From Bhargavaea cecembensis (GTDB taxonomy: Bacteria > Bacillota > Bacilli > Bacillales_A > Planococcaceae): 64,000 nt of DNA. Location: contig NZ_LQNT01000011.1 in the NCBI RefSeq assembly GCF_001619585.1, positions 124,001 to 188,000 on the forward strand, in the 5' to 3' direction. The position numbers and the translations under genes are program-made. A model generated the notes under the pieces. The model saw only the letters and a list, made by a program, of their open reading frames with translations. It was not told where the DNA came from and made no database searches. This document shows positions 51,016 to 59,480 of this stretch, one piece after another. The number at the start of each line of letters is the position of its first letter. The first letter of the stretch is position 1.

Positions 51016-52161
51016 TTACTCCCGAATCCCCACATATCCCGTTTTCTCCACAATCTCCTGCCCTTCTTCCGACAGGATCCAGTCGATGAACGGGGCAACG
51101 TTCGGGTTGTCCGTGCCCGCGGTGACGGCGTACAGCTCGCTGACGATCGGGTAATCGCCCGAGCGGATGTTGTCTGCCGTCGGCTCCACGCCGTCAATCT
51201 CGAGCAGCCGGACATCATGATTGCCGATCATCGACTGGGAATAAAACCGGAATGTATAGCCGATGGCTCCGCCATAGTTGCGGTAGTCGGCGACATCTTC
51301 GATGATGCCGCTCATGAGGTCCGCGGTCTGTTCGGTCGGCGCCTCCATGATCGGCGTGACGCCCATGAACGCTTCGAGCGCCGTCTGGCTTCCACTGTCC
51401 GGCGGCCTCTGGTAGGCGCGGATCTCCGCGCTCTTGCCGCCGATATCCTTCCAATTGGTGATCTCTCCGGAATAGATACCTCGGATCTCCTGCTGGGAAA
51501 GACCTTGGACCGGATTTTGTTCGTTGACGAAGAAAACGAATGCTTCTTTGCCGATCGGTGTCAGTTCCAGCTCTTTTCCCGCCTGTCTCGCGCGTTCTTT
51601 CTGGGCATCCGAGGGGCCGGCAACAAAGATCACATCCACTTCACCGTTGATCAGGCTTTCGTACGCCTGGCCGGTCCGGTTTGACATCACTTCGCTCATA
51701 TAAGGGTCGTAATCCTTCTCCGGATACACCGCCTGCGCAAATGAGGCGTACAGCGGATAAAGGGCTGTCGCTCCGTCGATCACGGGCAGGTCACCTTCCA
51801 GCCTGAAAGAAGCGGGTTCATCCGTGGAGACTGCCTTCGTGTCCTCCAGGAACGGCGCATACTCATACAAATTCACTCCGTCGTCCTGCACGACCGGCTT
51901 GGTAAGCTTGTAAAGCGACGGCGAAGTGATGAGTAAGCCGATGGCGAGTAGCGCCAGCGGGATTCCAAATACAATCTCTTTCCGTTTGACTCCAAACACC
52001 GCAAAGCCGAACCATAAAATCACCGTGAGCACTCCTGCCACGATTACCGGCATCCACGCCTGCCCGCCGGCGAACAGCACCGTCAGAAGTAGAGGTATGG
52101 ACAGAAAAAGAACGAAGATCACAATCCCGATAAACCCCAATACCTGTCCCGCTCGCTTCAT
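51016..52161 (-). CDS. PstS-like phosphate-binding protein with N-terminal membrane helices
   Basis: 381 residues. Three hydrophobic helices (about 7-28, 33-52 and 60-77) replace the usual signal peptide. The rest is a PstS-type binding domain (DGATALYPLYASFAQAVYP, VDVIFVAGPSDAQKERARQAG, GIYSGEITNWKDIGG, PPDSGSQTALEAFM). PstS normally delivers phosphate to an ABC transporter; no pst genes are adjacent, so it may act as a sensor. The ATG at 52161 is chosen after GGGGGCGCC. Confidence 0.82.
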   Translation of the reverse strand: MKRAGQVLGFIGIVIFVLFLSIPLLLTVLFAGGQAWMPVIVAGVLTVILWFGFAVFGVKRKEIVFGIPLALLAIGLLITSPSLYKLTKPVVQDDGVNLYEYAPFLEDTKAVSTDEPASFRLEGDLPVIDGATALYPLYASFAQAVYPEKDYDPYMSEVMSNRTGQAYESLINGEVDVIFVAGPSDAQKERARQAGKELELTPIGKEAFVFFVNEQNPVQGLSQQEIRGIYSGEITNWKDIGGKSAEIRAYQRPPDSGSQTALEAFMGVTPIMEAPTEQTADLMSGIIEDVADYRNYGGAIGYTFRFYSQSMIGNHDVRLLEIDGVEPTADNIRSGDYPIVSELYAVTAGTDNPNVAPFIDWILSEEGQEIVEKTGYVGIRE

Positions 52162-52335
52162 GTAAGGCGCCCCCATTGTCACGTGTTACTTCCAACTATT
52201 GCATAACCATCACTGCCCCGCAATCCTTATTTCGTGTAGAATATAGGCAACATCATGGGAACGTGGCCGGCGCTGTTGAGCAAGCATAGAAACCAATGCG
52301 CGCTGCCGGCCCGTATCCTGAAGGCAGGTGAAGTC

Positions 52336-52524
52336 ATGAAAAAACTGAACCATTTCTTCTTCGCGCTGATGATCGTCGGCGGTATCCCGGTGACTCTGGC
52401 GTTTTTTGATGTCGGACGTGGATTTTACAATGACTATCGCTGGTGGTTCGTGGGCGTCCTCTGGATCGGAATTATCGGCAACTGGATCACCGAGCGAAAA
52501 CTCCGGAATCAGCAAACAGCCTGA
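52336..52524 (+). CDS. Small two-helix membrane protein (62 aa)
   Basis: Starts MKKLNHFFFALMIVG, with helices at about 7-24 and 37-53 and a conserved-looking FNDYRWW-like middle (FYNDYRWWFVG). AGGTGAAG precedes the ATG. A broken copy lies at 57906-58018; both copies are followed by 21-bp repeats of one family. Function unknown. Confidence 0.75.
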   Translation: MKKLNHFFFALMIVGGIPVTLAFFDVGRGFYNDYRWWFVGVLWIGIIGNWITERKLRNQQTA

Positions 52525-52554
52525 ACACGCATGCAATTGGCATGCGTGTTTTTG
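52524..52554 (+). terminator. Terminator with ACGCATGC stem
   Basis: AACACGCATGC / GCATGCGTGTT followed by TTTT. Its stem core recurs in three other terminators of the window. Confidence 0.85.
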
Positions 52555-52577
52555 TGTGCACTGTGGGATAATATCCG

Positions 52578-52682
52578 GTTCACGTCGGCATACCCCGAAT
52601 CGGCGACGGCAGCCTGCGATTTTGCGGCGGCAACCCCAGATTTCGCGACCGGAAACTTAGACTTTCACTGCCGGAAGCGCAT
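52578..52682. repeat. Degenerate 21-bp array (about five units)
   Basis: Units start at 52578, 52599, 52620, 52641 and 52662. The first 42 bp (GTTCACGTCGGCATACCCCG...) are almost the same as the start of the larger array at 58022. Later units are more diverged but keep the 21-bp register. Confidence 0.7.
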
Positions 52683-52703
52683 GCGTGAGTGATTATCCCA
52701 AAA

Positions 52704-52738
52704 TAAAAAACGCATGCAACCCGCATGCGTTTTTTTAA
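52704..52738. terminator. Terminator with ACGCATGC stem
   Basis: AAAACGCATGC / GCATGCGTTTT with T-run on the plus strand and, less strongly, on the minus strand for the PHP gene. Confidence 0.75.
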
Positions 52739-52764
52739 ATGCTTTGCCTCGTACGCATCTGTTC

Positions 52765-53541
52765 TTATAAAGAAATGACTTCTTTTTCTTCCAGACACTG
52801 CTTCATGTATTTCTTCACCAATGTGGCGGCCCGTACTTTCAGATCGAGCTGGTCCGAAAGGTCGATGCGATAGTTCCATGCGGCAATGGCCTTTTTAAGG
52901 TCGTCACTATTCTCGCATTCATCATCAAAGTGGTTCTTGACCGTCCCGTATTGGAGAAACTGGTGGGTGTCACTGCCGCCGACAACCGGGACACCGATCG
53001 TGTACGAAAGCTCCTGAACCTCACGGCGGCAAACTTCCGGCCCTTTCACATGCAGGTCCTTCCCGTTCAGGTCAAGCGCATCCAGACGCTTCAGCTGTTC
53101 GGCCGGTACATTTAAGGCGAGGGGGGTGCTGTCCCGGAACGGGTGACCGCCGATCTTCAGCATATCCCGCGCCTCGGCCAGATCCATCAGCCCTTCAAAA
53201 GGAATGAAATTCCCTTCCGTCAAATGACCTTCCAGTGCGGCACGAATTGCACGGATTTCTTCACGTCCCCCGACCAGCAGGACGTGGCCATTCTCCCGGA
53301 CGTCTACTTCGATTCCCGGGAAGACCTTCATCCCCTCGGCTTCATAGTGGCCGCTCCGGTATGGATATTCCGCGTCGAGGAAATCGTAGATATCCTCCCA
53401 GCGGGTGGTGTTGAAGTGCTCGGTGAGTGCAATGGCAGTCAAGCCGCTTTCTTTTGCCTCGGCCATCATCTGCCGGAAATAATCCGGCATGAACGGGGAC
53501 TTTTTTGACAATTTGACATGCGTGTGGAAATCAATGATCAT
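52765..53541 (-). CDS. PHP-domain phosphoesterase
   Basis: 258 residues with all PHP metal-site motifs: DFHTHV (about 4-9), TEHFN (about 40-44), GIEVDV (about 74), GGHPFRDS (about 129-136) and GGSDTH (about 187-192). Such enzymes hydrolyse phosphate esters with three metals, for example histidinol phosphate or nucleotides. It follows the ECF transporter genes on the same strand by 13 bp, suggesting it acts on the imported compound. GAGGGAGGG precedes the ATG. Confidence 0.9.
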   Translation of the reverse strand: MIIDFHTHVKLSKKSPFMPDYFRQMMAEAKESGLTAIALTEHFNTTRWEDIYDFLDAEYPYRSGHYEAEGMKVFPGIEVDVRENGHVLLVGGREEIRAIRAALEGHLTEGNFIPFEGLMDLAEARDMLKIGGHPFRDSTPLALNVPAEQLKRLDALDLNGKDLHVKGPEVCRREVQELSYTIGVPVVGGSDTHQFLQYGTVKNHFDDECENSDDLKKAIAAWNYRIDLSDQLDLKVRAATLVKKYMKQCLEEKEVISL

Positions 53542-53554
53542 GATGAGCCCTCCC

Positions 53555-54364
53555 TCAGAACAGGATAAACAATGCCGCCGCGTAGACGGCTGAAAATAAT
53601 AGAAAACCATAGTCGGCGCGACCCATCTTCAGGCCGGACAATTTGAGCTTTTTCACTGCCGGGTCATTAAAGCCGTTCAGGCTCCCCTTCGTCTCGAGCG
53701 CCTCGACAGTCGTCCGGGCACGTTTGGCCATAGACAACAGCAGCGGATAAAATGACAGGACTGCGAGCTTGATAAAGTATGCAATCGTGCGCCAGTACAG
53801 AAATCCGTGCTTTTCCGGCGCCTTCCCCCTCAACCGGAAAGATTGGAAGACGTGCTGATATTCCTCAATCAGGGTCGGAAGCATCCGGTAGCCATAGGCG
53901 ATGCTGAAAGCTGCCTGGCCCGGGACGCCGATCTTCAGCAGGCCGTTGCTCAATTTTTCGGGGTCCATCGAACAGAACGCCGCGATACTCGCAAGGGAAA
54001 TAACCGAGAGTTTCAGCGTCAGGACAAGCAACGGGTACATGACGGCCCAATCCCCTCCGAAAAACAGTGCCGCGATGAATAAGTAGCCGCCCTGTCCGAG
54101 CAGACCGAGACAGAGGATAAAAATGATCACCGGGCTCACTCTTGCCGTGAACGTAGCGGCTGCCATGAACAGGAACATTCCTGCCAGCACCTTTTCGTTA
54201 TGGATAAACCAAGGGACGATTCCAAAGAAACTGTACCAAATAAACAGCGTGCGCGGATCGAGCTTGGCGAGGAACGTCCTGTCGTTGCCGTAGGCTGTGT
54301 TAAGCAGTTCCACTTTCAACTGCTCGACTGACAGCTTATCTACCAGCTTACGCGTATACTCCAT
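53555..54364 (-). CDS. ECF transporter transmembrane (T) component
   Basis: 269 residues, about six helices. The two cytoplasmic coupling motifs that bind the ATPases are visible as the Ala-Arg-Gly-like FRLRGKAPEK and 'MAKRARTTVEALETKG' segments. EcfT forms the shared scaffold of energy-coupling-factor importers. The ATG at 54364 is chosen after AAGGAGG and overlaps the ATPase gene by 17 bp. Confidence 0.88.
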   Translation of the reverse strand: MEYTRKLVDKLSVEQLKVELLNTAYGNDRTFLAKLDPRTLFIWYSFFGIVPWFIHNEKVLAGMFLFMAAATFTARVSPVIIFILCLGLLGQGGYLFIAALFFGGDWAVMYPLLVLTLKLSVISLASIAAFCSMDPEKLSNGLLKIGVPGQAAFSIAYGYRMLPTLIEEYQHVFQSFRLRGKAPEKHGFLYWRTIAYFIKLAVLSFYPLLLSMAKRARTTVEALETKGSLNGFNDPAVKKLKLSGLKMGRADYGFLLFSAVYAAALFILF

Positions 54365-56048
54365 GTTCAGCCTCCTTCCCTGCAAATCGCCGGACGAACT
54401 CATCCACCGTATAGGCCGGCGGCTCCCATCCGATTGATTGGCTGAAAGCGAATACCTGCGGCGGGATGAGCCCCGCCTTTTCCAAGAGCCGGGCATTGCC
54501 GAATACCGAATCCCGATCCCCGTCATGGATGATGCGGCCTTCGTTCATCACGATGATCCGATTCGCGAACTCGCATGCCAGCTGCATGTCGTGGGTTGCA
54601 ATCACGACCGCCTTCAGCTGATGCTTCAATTCATCCAGCAGCCGGGTAATCTGTTTTCTCGTTGCGATATCGAGGTTCGCCGTCGGCTCGTCCAAGACCA
54701 GAATCTCCGGTATCATCCCGACACCGATTGCCAGCGAGACACGGCGCTGCTGGCCGCCGCTCAGGAGACGGCTGTCCCGCTCCCGCAGTTCCTCCAGCCG
54801 AAACTGCCGGAGAAGTTCCTCCACCCGCACTTCCAAATCTGGGGTCTTCCGTGCCTTCATGAAAAAGCCGACGTCTTTCTCGACGCTGTCATCGATAAAC
54901 ATTTGCTCCGGGTTCTGATGGATATAGGCGACCTTCTCCGCAAAGTATTCCGGGGGGCGGTCAGCGGTCCGCTCACCGCAGACCATGACCTCTCCAAGAT
55001 CTGGCTTCACCAACCCTGTCATCAGCTTCATGAACGATGTTTTTCCCGCCCCGTTGTTGCCGACAAGAGCGATATGGTCACCATCACGGATGGTCAGGTT
55101 CAGATCGTCCAGAATCCGTCTCTTCTCGCGGGTGATCGTGTTCACCGAAAATCCTGTATCGCGGTATACGACCAGTTCCTCTCCGCCGCCGGTACGTGCC
55201 GGGCCCGTCTCGGACGGAAGCGGCCGGACTCCTCCGCTGAAATGCTTTGCCGCCTCATCAGGCGTGATCGGAAGAGGCCCGTCCACCCCGGCCAGGCTGG
55301 CGGCCTGGGTAACTTGAGGAGGGAAAATCTGGCGTTCGAGAAGAAGTTCAACTTCGTTCAGTGCTTCTTTGACCGGCTTTTTAAACAGCACTTTCCCGTC
55401 GTCCATCAGTACGACCTGCTGTGCGTATTCGGCGACAAACTCCGTATGGTGTTCGATGACGATGATGGTCTTTCCCTGCTCATTAAGAGACCGCAAAATA
55501 TCGTAAATCTCCCTGGCATGTTTCGGGTCCAGCTGGGCGACCGGCTCATCGATGATGATGATATCCGGATTCAGCGACAGGATGCCGGCCAGTGCAAGCA
55601 GGTGCTTTTGCCCGCCGCTCAGCTGCCAGATAAAATCATCCTGCCGGTGGTCCAGACCCACCGAACGGAGCGCTTCGTGGCCGCGTTCCAGATAATCCGT
55701 CATCCCCTGGTGAAGCGGCGCGAAACACGCGTCATCCAGAACACGCGGACTGACGATCTGGTTCTCGAAGTCCTGATAGACATAGCCGACGATACCGGAC
55801 AGCTCTGCCACCTTGCAGTCGAGTGTCCGCATGTTTTCCACGATGACTTCCCCTTCGAAATCGCCCGTATAGTAATGCGGAATCAGACCGTTCAGCAGCT
55901 TGCACAGCGTTGACTTCCCGCTGCCGTTCCCGCCGAGAATGGCAACAAATTCGCCTTTCTCGACCGTCAGGCTGGCTTTGTCCAGCACAGCGCGGTCACC
56001 TCCCGGATAGCGGAAGGTCACATCACGCACTTCGATCTGGGCAGTCAT
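54348..56048 (-). CDS. Double ECF-type ATPase (fused EcfA-EcfA')
   Basis: 566 residues with two complete ABC domains. First: GGNGSGKST (about 39-47), LSGGQKHLLALAG, IIIDEPVAQLDP. Second: GNNGAGKTS (about 330-338), LSGGQQRRVSLA, VLDEPTANLD. Each drives half of the transport cycle, so one polypeptide replaces the usual EcfA/EcfA' pair. A proline/threonine-rich linker (about 250-290) joins them. It overlaps the upstream S-component-like gene by 4 bp. Confidence 0.92.
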   Translation of the reverse strand: MTAQIEVRDVTFRYPGGDRAVLDKASLTVEKGEFVAILGGNGSGKSTLCKLLNGLIPHYYTGDFEGEVIVENMRTLDCKVAELSGIVGYVYQDFENQIVSPRVLDDACFAPLHQGMTDYLERGHEALRSVGLDHRQDDFIWQLSGGQKHLLALAGILSLNPDIIIIDEPVAQLDPKHAREIYDILRSLNEQGKTIIVIEHHTEFVAEYAQQVVLMDDGKVLFKKPVKEALNEVELLLERQIFPPQVTQAASLAGVDGPLPITPDEAAKHFSGGVRPLPSETGPARTGGGEELVVYRDTGFSVNTITREKRRILDDLNLTIRDGDHIALVGNNGAGKTSFMKLMTGLVKPDLGEVMVCGERTADRPPEYFAEKVAYIHQNPEQMFIDDSVEKDVGFFMKARKTPDLEVRVEELLRQFRLEELRERDSRLLSGGQQRRVSLAIGVGMIPEILVLDEPTANLDIATRKQITRLLDELKHQLKAVVIATHDMQLACEFANRIIVMNEGRIIHDGDRDSVFGNARLLEKAGLIPPQVFAFSQSIGWEPPAYTVDEFVRRFAGKEAEHGVYA

Positions 56049-56926
56049 GACGCTACTCCGCCCGGCCCCGGAGGCATATTGTCACGACGGCGTTTCACCA
56101 TTACAGCGATGACCGATACCGCGATAAGGAAAGCCATGCCGATGCTGACCCAGATCAGCGTGGTTTCAAGCCCGCCGCCAAGATCCGCTTCCCAATCAAC
56201 CGGGTTAAAGTCCGTCTCCGACAGAAACTCGAACATGAACGCAAGGGATGCGAGCACCAGTCCGCCAGCCACAAGACGCGGTCCGATGACTTCCTTCAAT
56301 GAGTAGCGGTCTGTCCGCTCACGGGGCTTCATGCCGAGAAGCGGCTCAATCTTGCCGTACAGCCGGGGCACGAGGTATACCGTCGGCAACAGCGCGAACA
56401 GGATGCCGGAGAAGAAGATGTCATTCAGGAAATAGAACCCTTCGATGATCACGACACTCTCCGCGAGACCAGGCACCACTTCCAGCTCTTCCACCCCGAC
56501 CCAGACTTTCAGAACATCGACGGTCATACTGATGAACTGATGGATGATCACACCGAGCATCGCGGCGATGCCAACCTGGATCTTGTTTTTCGGATCCCGT
56601 ACGAACGTTCCCGCGACATACATCGCCAGAGAGAAGGCGATGAACTTCTCCAACTCCCCGAATCCGCCGAACTGACCGAGCATCAGTTCACCAAAGATAA
56701 TTTCGCCCACCGATGCGCCGATCGCCGCATACAACGGATGGAACAGGATGCACAGTGTCAATGGGATAAATGCAAAATACTCGACCGAGAACTCGATTGG
56801 CCCGATATAAACCTCTGGTATCAGCTCTGTGATCATGTTCGATAATCCGTACAGCGACATGGACAGGATAAAAACCATCATCTTCTGGGACTGCGTCAAT
56901 TTGTACCGTTCAGACAGCTTTGCCAT
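56045..56926 (-). CDS. Probable ECF substrate-binding (S) membrane component
   Basis: 293 residues with about eight hydrophobic helices. It is longer than usual S components (about 180-200). The first 200 residues, with 'PLYAAIGASVGEIIFGELMLG' and 'FNDIFFSG'-like stretches, resemble S-component cores; the rest adds one or two helices. The operon order S-A-T plus a phosphoesterase supports the role, but the substrate is unknown. The ATG at 56926 follows GAGGAGG. Confidence 0.72.
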   Translation of the reverse strand: MAKLSERYKLTQSQKMMVFILSMSLYGLSNMITELIPEVYIGPIEFSVEYFAFIPLTLCILFHPLYAAIGASVGEIIFGELMLGQFGGFGELEKFIAFSLAMYVAGTFVRDPKNKIQVGIAAMLGVIIHQFISMTVDVLKVWVGVEELEVVPGLAESVVIIEGFYFLNDIFFSGILFALLPTVYLVPRLYGKIEPLLGMKPRERTDRYSLKEVIGPRLVAGGLVLASLAFMFEFLSETDFNPVDWEADLGGGLETTLIWVSIGMAFLIAVSVIAVMVKRRRDNMPPGPGGVAS

Positions 56927-57095
56927 CTTCACGCCTCCTCTTGTTTGATCATCTTCATTGTAAGAGGGGGATGTTAACACAGAGAGCGAATACCGTTAAC
57001 GATATGTAAATTTTTAAACTTTTGTTTTCATTCTGTAACTTTTCTATCATTTAAAGGCCTTTCTGGTATAGTGTGTGGAAAAAGGGGGAGAAGTG
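56927..57095. promoter_or_regulatory. Divergent control region of the ECF operon and rpiR gene
   Basis: TGGTATAGT (extended -10, core 57067-57072) faces the regulator. Two GTTAAC palindromes (56974-56979 and 56996-57001) lie near the ECF operon start and are candidate operator halves. No riboswitch-like fold was recognised. Confidence 0.5.
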
Positions 57096-57905
57096 ATGGC
57101 TATCATCCGGGAAGACTGGGACAATTTAACCCCCGGCCAACTCAAAGTGGCACAGTACGTGACGCGGCATCTCCAGGAGGTGCTGATCTCGACTGAACAG
57201 GAAATTGCGCTGGAAGCAGGGGTTTCGATCGCGACCGTCTCAAGGTTCTGGCGCGCAGCCGGCCACCGAAACCTGAAAGCCTTCAAGGCCGCCGCGAAAA
57301 AGGAGGTGGATGCCACACCCGCCGCGAAGATCCGACGCACACAGAAAGAGGACGCGCTGCTCCCCCTTGAGAAAGGGGTCGCACTTCTGCAGGAAACCCG
57401 CGACCATATGGATGACGGAGAGTTCAACGAGGCAGTCGCACTCCTGCTTCGGGCCAGGCGGGTATACGTGCTTGCGAACGGCCCGTCACGGGGTTTGGGC
57501 GAACTGCTCATCTACCGGCTGAAGAGGCTTGGCATCGACATCCGGCTGCTCGCGCATCAGGGAAACGAACTGTTTGAGGACGTCATCCACCTGGAGGCGG
57601 AAGATGCTGTACTCATGTTCTCTTTCGGACGTCTCCTGGCAGAGGCGAAAGTGTTGCTCGACTGTCAAAGGCGGCAGGGCTTCGGAACCATCGTGATCAC
57701 CGACCGGCTGATCCCGTCAATTCACGGTGCTGCCACCCTGTACGCAAGCCGCGGGGAGGCCAGTGAATTCCATTCGATGATCGGCCCGGTCTACCTGATC
57801 GAAAAACTGATCCTTCATGTGGGCCAAACAGCGCCTGACCCGCTTTCCCGACTGGAAGAATTATCATCGCTTCGCAAGACTTATCAGAAAGAGCTTCCGA
57901 GATGA
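57096..57905 (+). CDS. MurR/RpiR-family regulator with SIS domain
   Basis: 269 residues: N-terminal RpiR HTH (about 1-75, STEQEIALEAGVSIATVSRFWRAAGHRNLKAFK) and a SIS sugar-phosphate-binding domain (about 115-240, VYVLANGPSRGLGELL). Members sense phosphosugars. It is divergent from the ECF-PHP operon and likely controls it, hinting that the imported compound is or becomes a phosphorylated sugar-like molecule. The ATG at 57096 is chosen after GGGGGAGAAG. Confidence 0.9.
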   Translation: MAIIREDWDNLTPGQLKVAQYVTRHLQEVLISTEQEIALEAGVSIATVSRFWRAAGHRNLKAFKAAAKKEVDATPAAKIRRTQKEDALLPLEKGVALLQETRDHMDDGEFNEAVALLLRARRVYVLANGPSRGLGELLIYRLKRLGIDIRLLAHQGNELFEDVIHLEAEDAVLMFSFGRLLAEAKVLLDCQRRQGFGTIVITDRLIPSIHGAATLYASRGEASEFHSMIGPVYLIEKLILHVGQTAPDPLSRLEELSSLRKTYQKELPR

Positions 57906-58018
57906 CGAACACCGACAGGCCTTTTGCGCCGGTCCGATGATTGGCGTGATCCCGACGATTCTGGCGTTCTTTGATATTGGACGGTGTACATGCAATGACT
58001 ATCGGTGGTGGATCATGG
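57906..58018 (+). pseudogene. Broken copy of the 52336 small membrane protein gene
   Basis: The frame GPMIGVIPTILAFFDIG, then CNDYRWW, matches GGIPVTLAFFDVG, FYNDYRWW of the intact gene, but no start codon or ribosome site is present at the equivalent place. The second helix region is replaced by the 21-bp repeat array. It begins directly after the rpiR stop codon. Confidence 0.75.
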
Positions 58019-58021
58019 CCG

Positions 58022-58461
58022 GTTCGCGTCGGCATACCGCGAATTGCCGACGGTACCAGCCGAGTTCGCGGCCGCAACTCACAAATTCGCGTCGGCACCA
58101 GCCGAGTTCGCGACCGCAACTCGCAAATTCGTGTCGGCATAAGCCGGTTTCGCGACCGCAGCTCACAAATTCGCGTCGGCACCAGCCGAGTCCGCGACCG
58201 CAGCTCACAAATTCGCGTCGGCATAGGCCGGTTTCGCGACCGCAGCTCACAAATTCGCGTCGGCACCAGCCGAGTCCGCGACTGCAGCTCACAAATTCGC
58301 GTCGGCACCACCCAATTCCGCGGCCGCAACTCGCAATTTCGCGTCGCCACACCCAATTCCGCGACAGCAACTCGCAAATTCGCGTCGGCCACACCCAATT
58401 CCGCGACAGCAACTCGCAAATTCGCGTCGGCATAAGCCGGTTCCGCGACCGCAGCTCACAA
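58022..58461. repeat. Large 21-bp/42-bp higher-order repeat array
   Basis: Twenty-one units of 21 bp (one of 20) run without gap. Two unit types alternate, ATTCGCGTCGGCACCAGCC-type and GTTCGCGACCGCAACTCAC-type, giving a 42-bp higher period repeated about ten times. All six frames stay mostly open because 21 is a multiple of 3; none has a ribosome site. The first two units match the start of the 52578 array. Confidence 0.9.
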
Positions 58462-58482
58462 ATTCACGTCACATCAATGACC

Positions 58483-58516
58483 ACAAAAAAAGCATGCCTC
58501 CGCATGCGTTTTTTAT
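58483..58516. terminator. Terminator with GCATGC stem
   Basis: AAAAAAGCATG / CATGCGTTTTTT; works on both strands, for the minus-strand lipoprotein gene ending at 58521. Confidence 0.8.
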
Positions 58517-58520
58517 ATTC

Positions 58521-59198
58521 CTATTTGCCTTCGTCCAGCAGAACCTCAACCTCCGAGCCCCCGGAAAGGGTTTTACCGTTTCCGTCAAAAACCTCGCTCG
58601 TTCTGATTATGAGACGGTCAGCCGCATCATCTTCCAGAATGAATCCAACACTTCCCTTTTTCGTCTCGCCCGGCCCAAGATTGCCGGCCAAGTTCTCGAG
58701 ATAGATGTCGTCCTTCCAGAGCTTGCTTTCGCCGGTGTCCGTCTCCAGAACAGCGACCGGTTCGAATTGGATGGGGACATTTCCTGTATTCGTCACTTCA
58801 ACAAACAGCTTGGCGACCGGGAAGTCCGTCTCTTCGGTGTATAAATGATAAAAATCGGTGAAGCTGGAGTCCGGATAGTAATGAAACAGCTTTGCTTCCC
58901 GAACGGTTACTTGGGCCGGGCCCGCTGTGATCCGCTTATCCCGGTTGCCGATTCTTAGCAGTTCTGCCTCGCCGCGTTCGTCCAGGACCGTCCCGCCGGG
59001 CTGAAGCAGCAGCCGGTCATCCGTTACCTGCGGGTTTAATGGGTAGCCTTTGTAATAAGGCGGCACATACTCAGTTGCCGGCAGTGTTGCCGCCTCCGCC
59101 TTGTGCACGTTCTGAATCCGCTCCGTCTCTACCATTTCCCAGGAACAGCCAGTGAGCATCAGTGTTGTCAGTCCGATCATTAAAGTCGCCCGTTTCAT
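58521..59198 (-). CDS. Lipoprotein with DUF4352-like domain, paralogue A
   Basis: 225 residues; signal MLTGC with the lipid cysteine at about 18. The C-terminal beta domain (about 95-200) has a VAKLFVEVTNTGNVPIQFEP pattern found in DUF4352/telokin-like extracellular proteins. It is homologous along its length to the gene at 59481 (PLNPQVTDDR versus PNPHVTDDR; GPAQVTVREAK versus GPAELTIRESK). AGGAGGGA precedes the ATG. Confidence 0.85.
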   Translation of the reverse strand: MKRATLMIGLTTLMLTGCSWEMVETERIQNVHKAEAATLPATEYVPPYYKGYPLNPQVTDDRLLLQPGGTVLDERGEAELLRIGNRDKRITAGPAQVTVREAKLFHYYPDSSFTDFYHLYTEETDFPVAKLFVEVTNTGNVPIQFEPVAVLETDTGESKLWKDDIYLENLAGNLGPGETKKGSVGFILEDDAADRLIIRTSEVFDGNGKTLSGGSEVEVLLDEGK

Positions 59199-59332
59199 CC
59201 GATCCCTCCTACTCCCGCCTATTACCTGCCTTCATTCTAAGCATGGTTGGTATGTCCAACTGGCGAGAAACTATCCGTCTTTGGTCCGAACGCTTGCACC
59301 GGTACGTCCCCGACCGGATCAACGTCCGTTTT

Positions 59333-59446
59333 TCATCCCCTCCGCCTGATTGGAATTCCGACTTTCCTTTTCCGGAGCCTGTCCGGTTCCCAAGCTTCCT
59401 GAGCAGTCCTGCGAAATAGGGATCGCCACTTTTTCATGAAACTCAT
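59333..59446 (-). CDS. Arginine-rich small protein (37 aa), tentative
   Basis: Starts MSFMKKWRSLFRRT and ends IPIRRRG. AGGAGG lies 8 bases before the ATG. It lies between the two lipoprotein paralogues on the same strand. Very basic (about one third R or K). Only the ribosome site and position support it. Confidence 0.4.
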   Translation of the reverse strand: MSFMKKWRSLFRRTAQEAWEPDRLRKRKVGIPIRRRG

Positions 59447-59480
59447 GAATTTCGCCTCCTTCGGGTGCTTTCCTGAGTGT

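Noticed and set aside
54438-55913. 491-codon frame opposite the ECF ATPase gene
   Set aside because: Antisense shadow of a gene with complete ABC motifs.
57971-58435. Long open frames on both strands through the 58-kb array
   Set aside because: They are open only because the 21-bp period is a multiple of 3 and lacks stops; no ribosome sites, and all frames show the same repetitive composition.
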